Assembly: GCA_002305765.1 (NCBI GenBank)
Contig: DBQU01000003.1
Location: forward strand, 1 to 23,711
Length of the DNA: 23,711 nucleotides
DNA from: Deltaproteobacteria bacterium UBA1386
Lineage (GTDB): Bacteria > Desulfobacterota > Syntrophorhabdia > Syntrophorhabdales > Syntrophorhabdaceae
Direction: 5' to 3'
Position 1 is the stretch's first letter. The number at the start of each line of letters is the position of its first letter. The position numbers and the translations under genes are program-made. Below, piece after piece: positions 12,902 through 19,602 of the stretch. Under the pieces are notes generated by a model. That model was given only the letters and a program-made list of their open reading frames with translations. It was not told where the DNA came from and did no database searches.

Positions 12902-13996
12902 TCTAGCTATATACTGAAACCAGATGAGCTTGTCAGCAAAGCGGAGGGCAAATTGCGCGAAGCGCTGCAATCCCTGCCATTTATTGAATCAGTATCTTTT
13001 GAAACTGAGATAGCTCCTGTACCCGGGGGTCCCGATTTTATCGCTCTACTCAGGACCTCTCAAGGGCAAAGAACGATCATAGGCGAGGTGAAGAACCAGG
13101 GCCAGCCGAGGTTTGCCCGGGCGGCAATAAATCAACTCTTACGGCTTCGTCAGCAGTATCCGAACGCCTATCCGGTCTTTATTGCACCTTACGTATCGCC
13201 TGATTCGGCTGATATTCTTAGCGCTCAGGGCGTCGGTTATCTGGACCTGGCCGGAAATTGTCTTCTCAGTTTCGATACAATCTTCATTCGCATTCAGGGT
13301 GTTCCTAATCCCTTTCCCCAAAGACGTGATCTCAAATCAATCTTTTCACCCAAATCGTCAAGGATATTGCGTGTACTCCTCAACTCGCCCCCTACGCCAT
13401 GGAAAGTCGAGAACTTGAGACAGCAGGCAGGGGTCAGTATAGGGCTCGTGGCAACAGTGCGAAAAATACTGCTCGACCGGGAATGGGCGACTGAAGATAA
13501 GGCTGGACTGGTTCTAAAACGCCCCCGGTCTATATTGGATGAGTGGTCCTCAGACTACAGCTATCATCGTAACGAGATCTTCGAATACTACTCCATCGAA
13601 GGAATGTCCGATCTGGAGACAAAGCTAGGTGTTTTTTGCGGACAAAGAGGCATCAAGTTCGCATTGACGATGTTCTCCGGCGCGGCGAGGGTCGCACCGC
13701 ACACGAGATTCAACCGGGTATTCGCCTATATTGACGACAAGCTTGAGGATGTCCGGGATCAGTTGGATCTCAAAGCAGTTGACAGTGGTTCCAACATAAT
13801 GATCTTGAAGCCTTACGATACCGGTGTCTTCTACGGGGTGAAATTCCATGAGAACCTCCCCGTAGTCTCGCCTGTTCAGCTCTATCTTGATCTGAGGAGC
13901 TACAAAGGAAGGGGCGAAGAGGCAGCCGAATTCATCCTGAAAGAGGTTCTGGAAAAAATATGGTCACAAGGGAGAACTACAACCAACGAGAAGTAG
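12893..13996 (+). CDS. abiEi: AbiEi-type regulator with PD-(D/E)xK-like N-terminal domain
   Basis: The product is 367 aa from the ATG at 12893; a TTG at 12881 would add four residues. The N-terminal domain (about 10-140) has GGPDFIALL, then IIGEVKNQGQ, then AINQL, giving D48...E65-x-K67...Q81, the arrangement of PD-(D/E)xK nucleases. A winged helix-turn-helix follows (RILRVLLNSPPTPWKVENLRQQAGVSIGLVATVRKILLDREW, about 153-200), then a C-terminal domain ending in a helical tail. The overall pattern matches the long AbiEi-type antitoxins of type IV toxin-antitoxin systems, which repress their own promoter. No Shine-Dalgarno sequence is visible; the ATG lies inside an operator repeat. It overlaps the next gene by 37 nt. 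G+C content is lower than in the neighbours. Whether the nuclease-like site is active is unknown. Confidence 0.78.
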   Translation: MLKSSYILKPDELVSKAEGKLREALQSLPFIESVSFETEIAPVPGGPDFIALLRTSQGQRTIIGEVKNQGQPRFARAAINQLLRLRQQYPNAYPVFIAPYVSPDSADILSAQGVGYLDLAGNCLLSFDTIFIRIQGVPNPFPQRRDLKSIFSPKSSRILRVLLNSPPTPWKVENLRQQAGVSIGLVATVRKILLDREWATEDKAGLVLKRPRSILDEWSSDYSYHRNEIFEYYSIEGMSDLETKLGVFCGQRGIKFALTMFSGAARVAPHTRFNRVFAYIDDKLEDVRDQLDLKAVDSGSNIMILKPYDTGVFYGVKFHENLPVVSPVQLYLDLRSYKGRGEEAAEFILKEVLEKIWSQGRTTTNEK

Positions 13997-14784
13997 AAGC
14001 GTGCAAATCCGTACTGATCGAGCTCGTTCATTTGCTCGACCAACACAAGGATGCGCTTGTCCTTGTCGGTGGTTGGGTCCCGCCCCTGCTGTACAGCAAT
14101 TCGGCGCATGAGCATGTTGGCAGCATACATATCGATCTCGCGCTCGATCATCTCATTGATGAGGCAACATATGAGACGATCAAGACAGCTCTTATTGAAA
14201 GGAATTACACCGAAGGGAGCCAGCCTTTCATATTCTTCAGAGACGTCCCTGTCCCTGGCGGCAATCCTATCAAAGTAGAGGTAAACTTCCTGGCGGGCCA
14301 ATACGGTGGGACGGGAAAAAGCCACAGGACGCAGACATTTCAAGACATAAAACCACGAAAGGCGAGGGGTTGCGATCTCGCTTTCGAGAATTTCGAGACT
14401 GTTATCATAGAAGGAACCCTGCCGGAAGGCGGAATTGATCGTGTATCATGTCGAATAGCCGCCATCGTGCCCTTTATAGTAATGAAGGGTATGGCGCTTG
14501 CCGATCGGCTGAAGGAAAAAGATGCCTGGGATATCTACTTTTGCCTTAAACATCACCCGGAGGGCCTTGATGGTCTCGTTGATCTTTTCAGGGATCACCT
14601 GGGCCATGGCCTCGTTCTTGAGGGGTTGCAGAAGATCTCCGAGAAATTTGAATCTCCGGATCACGTCGGGCCAACACACGTCGCCGATTTTGAAGCCATC
14701 GAAGATAAAGATGAAAGAGCTTTAAAGAAACGAGATGCTTTTGAACGAGTTGACCACTTGCTCCGAAAACTAGGGGTACGATGA
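13960..14784 (+). CDS. abiEii: AbiEii-type nucleotidyltransferase (toxin partner)
   Basis: The product is 274 aa with a nucleotidyltransferase fold. The motif GGWVPPLLY (37-45) and HVGSIHIDLALD (52-63) are followed by a KVEVNFLAG strand with the third acidic position. Later, MKGMALADRLKEKDAWDIYFCL matches the AbiEii 'KxxAlxxRxKxkDxxDiy' motif. In this superfamily two acids bind metal in a D-x-D pair; here the pair reads H57-I-D59, so the first acid is replaced. AbiEii toxins are thought to transfer nucleotides to a target, tRNA in the related MenT family. It overlaps abiEi by 37 nt, which couples their translation. It could be an active toxin with altered chemistry, or an attenuated allele. 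Confidence 0.8.
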   Translation: MVTRENYNQREVEACKSVLIELVHLLDQHKDALVLVGGWVPPLLYSNSAHEHVGSIHIDLALDHLIDEATYETIKTALIERNYTEGSQPFIFFRDVPVPGGNPIKVEVNFLAGQYGGTGKSHRTQTFQDIKPRKARGCDLAFENFETVIIEGTLPEGGIDRVSCRIAAIVPFIVMKGMALADRLKEKDAWDIYFCLKHHPEGLDGLVDLFRDHLGHGLVLEGLQKISEKFESPDHVGPTHVADFEAIEDKDERALKKRDAFERVDHLLRKLGVR

Positions 14785-14969
14785 AATCGACAGACGCCCC
14801 GGGTCTAGCCTCCTGAAAAAAAGCAGATGAGGCAGTTCAAGAAAAGATTTGGGGTGCCGGCCGTGAATTGATGGAGGGTTTCTTCTGGACAGCAGGGACC
14901 GGGACCTTCCTGACAATTCTTGTAAGGTAGAACCGCCATAGGGTACGAGTCATTATTCCTTTTGAATTC

Positions 14970-15018
14970 AGGATCCAGCGGGTTAAACCATAGGGGTTCA
15001 AGTCCCCTCTCTCGCATT
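14970..15018. repeat. Outer att site: 3' part of tRNA-Leu, copy 3 of 3
   Basis: 49 nt identical to copy 2 (12574-12622), shorter at the left because GGACTT is missing between GAATT and AGGATCC. It is the right boundary of the whole island, probably next to original chromosomal sequence. Confidence 0.9.
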
Positions 15019-15035
15019 CAGTTCTTACCTGATAT

Positions 15036-15113
15036 GTTCATTCCATCCTTCGTGATCCCAACGATTCACCATTCGCTTTTTCGGCGCCCCCGCGACCTAC
15101 CGCATTTATACAT
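15036..15113. repeat. 78-nt flank repeat, copy 2
   Basis: It matches 12639-12721 apart from a missing GTGAT and one base change. It ends 9 nt before the stop codon of the serine hydrolase, so it covers almost the entire gap between the island and that gene. Confidence 0.88.
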
Positions 15114-15122
15114 GGGATCGTT

Positions 15123-17198
15123 TCAAAAAAGCACCCTGGCATTATCGTGGAAGAGCAGATAATACGTACCGCCGGCAAGAGGCAGGGTCTTCTTTCCCTT
15201 TCCCCTCTCGATCTGTTTCAGCCTGGCATCGTAGAGTCTCCAGGAGCCGTCGGGCAGGTCAGGGGAGATGGTCAGTGTCTTCGCCTTGTTTAGCCGGTCG
15301 ATGACACGCCACTCACTATTTCCATCAGGACCGAGCACGATCGTTGTCTCGCCCGGGGCGAGTTTCTCAACGGTCTCGCGGGGCTGGAAAAGATAACTGC
15401 CCAGGCGCAGCCATTCGTCGCCGGCCCGGTTCTCGATGACGAGATCGTTTAGGTCCCTGCCTTTCAATTGAGGAATAACGAGCATCATGCCGGCCCGGGA
15501 ATCGCTCAAGGTCGGGTCGACGACCTGCGAATCGCTCGAGAGGAGCAGGCCCCCGTAGTTCCCAAGGTCGGCGCCGGGGGCTTCCCATGCGTCGGAAGTG
15601 GGGTTGTCGTTGATCATGAGCCAATGCCGCGCCAGACGCTTCTTCCACGAGGCCGGCAGGGCCGCGGTAACCGTGACCTTCTGGCCAATGACCTCATTGT
15701 CCTGGTAATGGCCGTATCCGGCAACAGAGCGGTTGATCAGGTACTGCCGTCCGTCCGCGGTCCTGAAGGCAAAGGCCTGCAAGGGATCGGCCTTCGAAGC
15801 GAAATAACCGTCAGAGCGCATCGTGAGTCCCTTCTGCCAGGCGCCCCATCTCTTCTTTTCGGGATCGTAGCGGTAGATGCTCAGGCTTTGACCACGACCT
15901 CCGCTCACGCGCAGCAAGGAATCGCTGCGCCCGTAGCAGCCGGCGAAGGACCGGAGCTCCGCAGGGGAGGCCGTCTTCTCCGGCAGGGCTTTTCCTTTCA
16001 GAGGGGAAGGAACCGATGGGATGCGGCCCTTCTCGACGAGGGCGTTAAGGAGGAGTCTCTCCATCAGCACTATGGTGTCATTGGAGCTGAAATTCCCCGA
16101 TGCACCGACGACGAAGGCTGCCAGCCTCTCGTCCGGAACGACGGTGAAGAGCGCCTTCATGAACGGGATGGCCCCGCCCTTCTGCCAGGCCGTCACGCCG
16201 ACGGCCCCCAATCCCGGCTGGCGCACCGTGTCCCATCCGAGCCCATAGCTGACCATATTGGATTTGACAGGGTTGAAGCTCGCCAGGGTCTGGTCTTTGG
16301 CCATTTCGGCGACTGCCTTTTCCGACAGGATGCGGGCGTCGCCAAGCCTGCCCTTTCCGATGAGCATCATGGCGAATCTGGCCATGTCGGAGGGCGTTGA
16401 GTACAGGCCACCCGAGGCAAGAACGTTGACGAACATGAAGGGCAGCTCCCTGCCTTTCCCGTCGTAGCGTTTCGCGGCGCTCCCTTCGGGGGGATAGTCG
16501 AGCATATACCTCGAGCTCTTCATGCCGAGAGGCTTTAAGATCTCGTCTTCAACGAACCGGGGATAACTCTTTCCCGTCACAGACGCGATGAGCTGCTCTG
16601 CAACGGTGAAACCGTCGTTGCAGTAGACGCTGAGATATCCCGGTGCGTGCTTGAGCCGCTCGGTGGCAAGGGTCTCGAGAACCTGTGCCGAATAGTCCTT
16701 GAAGGGCGTCGTTGTAAAGGCATTGCGATAATCGGTTCCCGGAAATCCCGACGAATGATTGAGCAGCATCCGGACCGTGATCTGCCGGTATTCGGGAGAA
16801 AGCATCCTGAAAGACTTGAGATGCTTCACGACGGGCTCGTCAAGCGCGATCAGCCCCCGGTCAACGAGTTTCATGACGGCAACGGTGGCGAACATCTTGC
16901 TCGTTGATCCGATGCAATACATTGTTTCCTTCGTTGGCGGCGTCCCCGACGCCCGGTCGGCATAGCCAAAGGTCTCAGTCCAGACAAGCCTGTCACCATC
17001 GGTAAAGGCCACGGAGACCGAAGACGCGCCGGTCCGCTCCATGATTTCTTTGACCGCCCTCCGTCCTTCGGCGATCGTGGCCGTGTAAGGAAGGTCCGCG
17101 GAACACACCCGAACAGGAACGAATACGATCAGCGCAAGGCACGCAAGAAACAGGAAATGGAGAAAACCAACCTTTGACAGGTTTTCGGTGGTCCTCAT
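15123..17198 (-). CDS. Exported serine hydrolase, beta-lactamase/class C family, with a large C-terminal extension
   Basis: The product is 691 aa. A signal sequence covers residues 1 to about 34 (FLHFLFLACLALIVFVPV, then CSAD). The beta-lactamase/transpeptidase-like domain spans about 40-390: S98-T-S-K101 in CIGSTSKMFAT is the nucleophile motif and Y192-C-N194 the second motif. The third motif, usually HxG or KTG, appears to be the KGG in WQKGGAIPFMKALF. The remaining 300 residues are beta-rich with no clear domain and probably serve substrate binding. Such proteins are D-aminopeptidases, esterases or peptidoglycan-related enzymes more often than true beta-lactamases. GGGGG precedes the ATG, and a consensus promoter lies at 17250-17278. 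It reads toward the island and ends just before the flank repeat. Confidence 0.85.
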   Translation of the reverse strand: MRTTENLSKVGFLHFLFLACLALIVFVPVRVCSADLPYTATIAEGRRAVKEIMERTGASSVSVAFTDGDRLVWTETFGYADRASGTPPTKETMYCIGSTSKMFATVAVMKLVDRGLIALDEPVVKHLKSFRMLSPEYRQITVRMLLNHSSGFPGTDYRNAFTTTPFKDYSAQVLETLATERLKHAPGYLSVYCNDGFTVAEQLIASVTGKSYPRFVEDEILKPLGMKSSRYMLDYPPEGSAAKRYDGKGRELPFMFVNVLASGGLYSTPSDMARFAMMLIGKGRLGDARILSEKAVAEMAKDQTLASFNPVKSNMVSYGLGWDTVRQPGLGAVGVTAWQKGGAIPFMKALFTVVPDERLAAFVVGASGNFSSNDTIVLMERLLLNALVEKGRIPSVPSPLKGKALPEKTASPAELRSFAGCYGRSDSLLRVSGGRGQSLSIYRYDPEKKRWGAWQKGLTMRSDGYFASKADPLQAFAFRTADGRQYLINRSVAGYGHYQDNEVIGQKVTVTAALPASWKKRLARHWLMINDNPTSDAWEAPGADLGNYGGLLLSSDSQVVDPTLSDSRAGMMLVIPQLKGRDLNDLVIENRAGDEWLRLGSYLFQPRETVEKLAPGETTIVLGPDGNSEWRVIDRLNKAKTLTISPDLPDGSWRLYDARLKQIERGKGKKTLPLAGGTYYLLFHDNARVLF

Positions 17199-17249
17199 CT
17201 ACTCGTCCCCCTATCTTTATGAATTCTCAGGATTTGTCAGGTATTGAGG

Positions 17250-17278
17250 AGTATATGATACGCGTAGAGGCTCGTCAA
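17250..17278 (-). promoter_or_regulatory. Sigma-70 promoter for the serine hydrolase
   Basis: On the minus strand TTGACG (17278-17273) and TATACT (17255-17250) have a 17-nt spacer. The start point is near 17243, giving a leader of about 45 nt. This is one of the best promoter matches in the window. The rest of the 17199-17582 gap holds nothing else I can name; a short plus-strand frame at 17320-17526 looks like chance. Confidence 0.65.
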
Positions 17279-17582
17279 TCCGAAAAAAGCCCTGCCGGAA
17301 GGCACGAAACCTTCAGACCATGTTCAATGGGGCGCGTCTCTTAGACTTCTTCATCGGGAACACGGAACCGGCCAGGGGAGACCGGGCTATCCCTCGCAAT
17401 TGGTCGTTAGCGTACGACCTGACGGGCCAGGTGGCATCTCAGCATTTCAAGAATGCTCGCTTTCTCCGAGGTGTTTCGGGGCGAATGGGGGTGCGGGAAA
17501 ACAATCGTCTAGCCGAATTTATTTGATAAACGCTTCGTGGATTAGTAGTATCTCTGTTCGTACACATCCATGAGGGAGTCTT

Positions 17583-18263
17583 ATGAATATCACAAAAGAA
17601 GAACTGAAAGATGTCCTACTGAGACACAAGCAGTGGCTCTCGCTGGACGAGGGCGGGGAATGCGCCGATCTCTCCGGCATAGACCTCTCTGAGGCCAACC
17701 TTGCCGGGGCGAATCTTGCCGGGGCGGATCTATCCCGTGCCAACCTCACTCGCGCGGACCTGTCCCAGGCCAATCTCTTTGATGCCCGCCTGACCGGGGC
17801 CGACCTTTCGGGTGCCAACCTCTCGCGGGCCAACCTCTCGCGGGCATACATGGCCCGTTCGGATCTCGCCCGGGCGGATCTGTCCGAGGCGAATCTGTCC
17901 GACGTCAATCTCGTCCGGGCCAATGTCTCCGAAGCTGATCTGGTCGGCGCCACCCTCACAGGCATCAACCTGTCCAATACAGACCTGTCCAATACAGACC
18001 TGTCCGGCGCCACCCTCGCCGATGCCATCCTGGCTCGCGCGGACCTCACGGCTGCCATCCTGGCTCGCGCGGACCTCTCCCGTGCTTACCTGGCCCGGGC
18101 GGATCTCTTCGAGGCCGACCTCACCGGCGCGGATCTTAGTGAGGCGAATCTCACCGGCGCGAATCTCTGCGAGGCCGACCTCACCGGCGCGGATCTATCC
18201 CGTGCCAAACTGGATAATGCCGAGTTCGCGGGTGCTCAATGGATCGATGGAACAAAGAAATAG
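17583..18263 (+). CDS. Pentapeptide-repeat protein
   Basis: The product is 226 aa. The N-terminal HKQWLSLDEGGECADLSG is the common entry segment of this family. From about residue 28 to 218 the chain is almost uninterrupted A(D/N)LXX repeats (about 38 units), predicted to fold as a right-handed quadrilateral beta-helix. Leucine occupies nearly every central position. There is no signal peptide, membrane segment or catalytic domain. Some family members (Qnr, MfpA) mimic DNA and protect gyrase; most have no known role, and nothing here points to a specific one. GAGGGAGT lies before the ATG. Recent in-frame repeat duplications are visible in the DNA. Confidence 0.93.
   Translation: MNITKEELKDVLLRHKQWLSLDEGGECADLSGIDLSEANLAGANLAGADLSRANLTRADLSQANLFDARLTGADLSGANLSRANLSRAYMARSDLARADLSEANLSDVNLVRANVSEADLVGATLTGINLSNTDLSNTDLSGATLADAILARADLTAAILARADLSRAYLARADLFEADLTGADLSEANLTGANLCEADLTGADLSRAKLDNAEFAGAQWIDGTKK
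17969..18077 (+). repeat. Recent tandem duplications inside the pentapeptide gene
   Basis: CCTGTCCAATACAGA is repeated exactly at 17969-17983 and 17984-17998 (15 nt, one pentapeptide). A 25-nt segment starting TGCCATCCTGGCTCGC is repeated at 18023-18047 and 18053-18077 with a 30-nt period (two pentapeptides). Exact DNA identity indicates recent duplication. Confidence 0.9.
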
Positions 18264-18324
18264 AATCCTTCCGATCGGTTAAGGCCTCGGACTGCCAAAA
18301 GTACCGGAAGACTCACTAAAGAAA

Positions 18325-18401
18325 CCACCTTGGCGAAGGGTTGTGAAGGCTGGGGAGCCTTCACTCCGGCTTGGGGGCCGGAACCCTTCGGACCAAAGTG
18401 G
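18325..18401. other. 77-nt three-way-junction inverted-repeat element
   Basis: The outer stem pairs 18325-18333 with 18393-18401 (one mismatch), continued by CGAAGGGTT (18334-18342) with AACCCTTCG (18382-18390) after a 2-nt bulge. Inside are two perfect hairpins: GTGAAGGCT / AGCCTTCAC (18343-18351 and 18356-18364, loop GGGG) and CCGGC / GCCGG (1866-70 and 77-81 of 18300+, loop TTGGGG). It sits between the convergent pentapeptide and reductase genes. No T-run follows, so it is not a simple terminator; a REP/MITE-like repeat or a structured RNA are possible. Confidence 0.65.
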
Positions 18402-18501
18402 CGAGGCAAGCTTACCTTATACTTAATTATAATACAGCTTCCGGGAAGCGCAACCCCGGGGACCTGCCAGGCAACGACCACGGAGGCCCCGATAACGCGT
18501 G

Positions 18502-19437
18502 TCACTTTAAACCCTTCAGTAGTTGTTCCAGGGTCGCCCTCGTGTTCTCCGCGGGGACGCCGAGCTTGTCGGCATAGCGGATGACCGTGCCTCCGAAGAG
18601 GTCCCATTCGCTTTGCCTGCCTTTCGTCTCGACGTCTCTCTGGAAGGACGTTTTCGTCTCGAAGGGGAACTGGCCCGCCTTCAGGAAGGAGGTCTCCACG
18701 ATGTCGGGCGGTAGTTCTATCCCGAGGGCCTTCGCGATGGCGGCTATCTCCTTCATGATGTCCCTGACGAGACGGGCAAGTCTGGCGTCAGCCGCGACCT
18801 CACCGATCGTTTTGGACCAGGCGGCGGTCACCAACGCGAAGGGGGCGATGAAGATGTACTTCTTCCATATCTCCACATTCACGTCCTCGTGGAATTCGAT
18901 AAGGATGCCGGCGTTCCTGAAGAGCTCGATCAGCTTTTCGGGATAGATGTCCGGGTACAGAGGGTCCCTGCCGATCGCTATCTGGCCGCTTCCACCCATC
19001 TGGAAGATGACGCCGGGCGATTCTATATGAGTACCGAGATAGAGGCAGGAGGCGAAGATGCATCCTTTGTCCAGCCGCCGCCGCATCCGCTCGTAGATAT
19101 CGGCACCGTTGAGGAGAGGCAATACGATGGTCCTGTCGTCCGTTATCGCGGCGACCTGCTCCGTGGCGGCATCGAGGTCGTAGCCCTTCACGGACACGAC
19201 TATCATGTCACATACGGGCAATCCGGCGACGGTGTTGGAACAGGCAAAGGGCGTCACCCGTATCTCTGCCCCTCCCCCGTCCTTCTTCAAAGTGAGCCCC
19301 CTCTCGACGATGGCGGCCCCGTGCCGCCCCCGTGCGATGAAATACGTTCTTCCCGTGCCGGTCGAGTCAAAATACCGGGTGAGCAGGGCTCCGTAGTACC
19401 CACCCACTCCTCCGACGCCAAAGAAACACACCTTCAT
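18502..19437 (-). CDS. Ketopantoate reductase (ApbA/PanE) family dehydrogenase
   Basis: The product is 311 aa. The N-terminal Rossmann motif GVGGVGGYYGALL (7-19) binds NADPH, followed by IARGRHG at the second strand and DMIVVSVKGYDLD and VLPLLNGAD segments typical of the family. The C-terminal domain has EIWKKYIFIAPFALVTAAW, where the catalytic lysine is expected, and RDVETKGRQSEWDLFGGTVIRYADKLGVP, with the family's conserved glutamate. The family reduces 2-dehydropantoate to pantoate for coenzyme A synthesis, but many paralogues act on other 2-oxo acids. The asparagine usually found after the lysine is not obvious here, so I do not name it PanE. AAAGGAAT precedes the ATG. Single gene, convergent with the pentapeptide gene. 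Confidence 0.9.
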   Translation of the reverse strand: MKVCFFGVGGVGGYYGALLTRYFDSTGTGRTYFIARGRHGAAIVERGLTLKKDGGGAEIRVTPFACSNTVAGLPVCDMIVVSVKGYDLDAATEQVAAITDDRTIVLPLLNGADIYERMRRRLDKGCIFASCLYLGTHIESPGVIFQMGGSGQIAIGRDPLYPDIYPEKLIELFRNAGILIEFHEDVNVEIWKKYIFIAPFALVTAAWSKTIGEVAADARLARLVRDIMKEIAAIAKALGIELPPDIVETSFLKAGQFPFETKTSFQRDVETKGRQSEWDLFGGTVIRYADKLGVPAENTRATLEQLLKGLK

Positions 19438-19602
19438 GGGACATTCCTTTCCGAACTAGGGATGAACCAGCATAACACCTTAATTTCTTTCTTGCAAAAT
19501 GGTTTTAATGGGAGGAGAATAAGGTAAATCAGATCACAAAAATGACGCAGCGACAACATGTGAACGCATAACACCATTCCAATGCAACACGGAGGTGAAT
19601 GT

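Larger units (their letters stand above)
12567..15018. mobile_element. AbiE-carrying cassette between att copies 2 and 3
   Basis: A 2.4-kb segment lies between two direct repeats of the tRNA 3' end, each followed by the same tail of about 80 nt (12639-12721 and 15036-15113). It contains only the two-gene AbiE-like operon and no recombinase. It may be a second, non-autonomous insertion mobilised by the integrase at 5437-6507, or a product of tandem insertion followed by loss of most of one element. Confidence 0.6.

Noticed and set aside
15123..17198. A true antibiotic-resistance beta-lactamase
   Set aside because: The protein is far longer than beta-lactamases and has a non-standard third motif; it belongs to the broad serine hydrolase family where other activities are commoner.
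17320..17526. Short plus-strand frame upstream of the pentapeptide gene
   Set aside because: No ribosome site, no recognisable pattern, and it lies in an otherwise non-coding gap with the opposite-strand promoter.
17519..18058. Minus-strand frame opposite the pentapeptide gene with RSARxRxAxxRSA repeats
   Set aside because: The repetitive appearance is simply the reverse complement of the pentapeptide codons.
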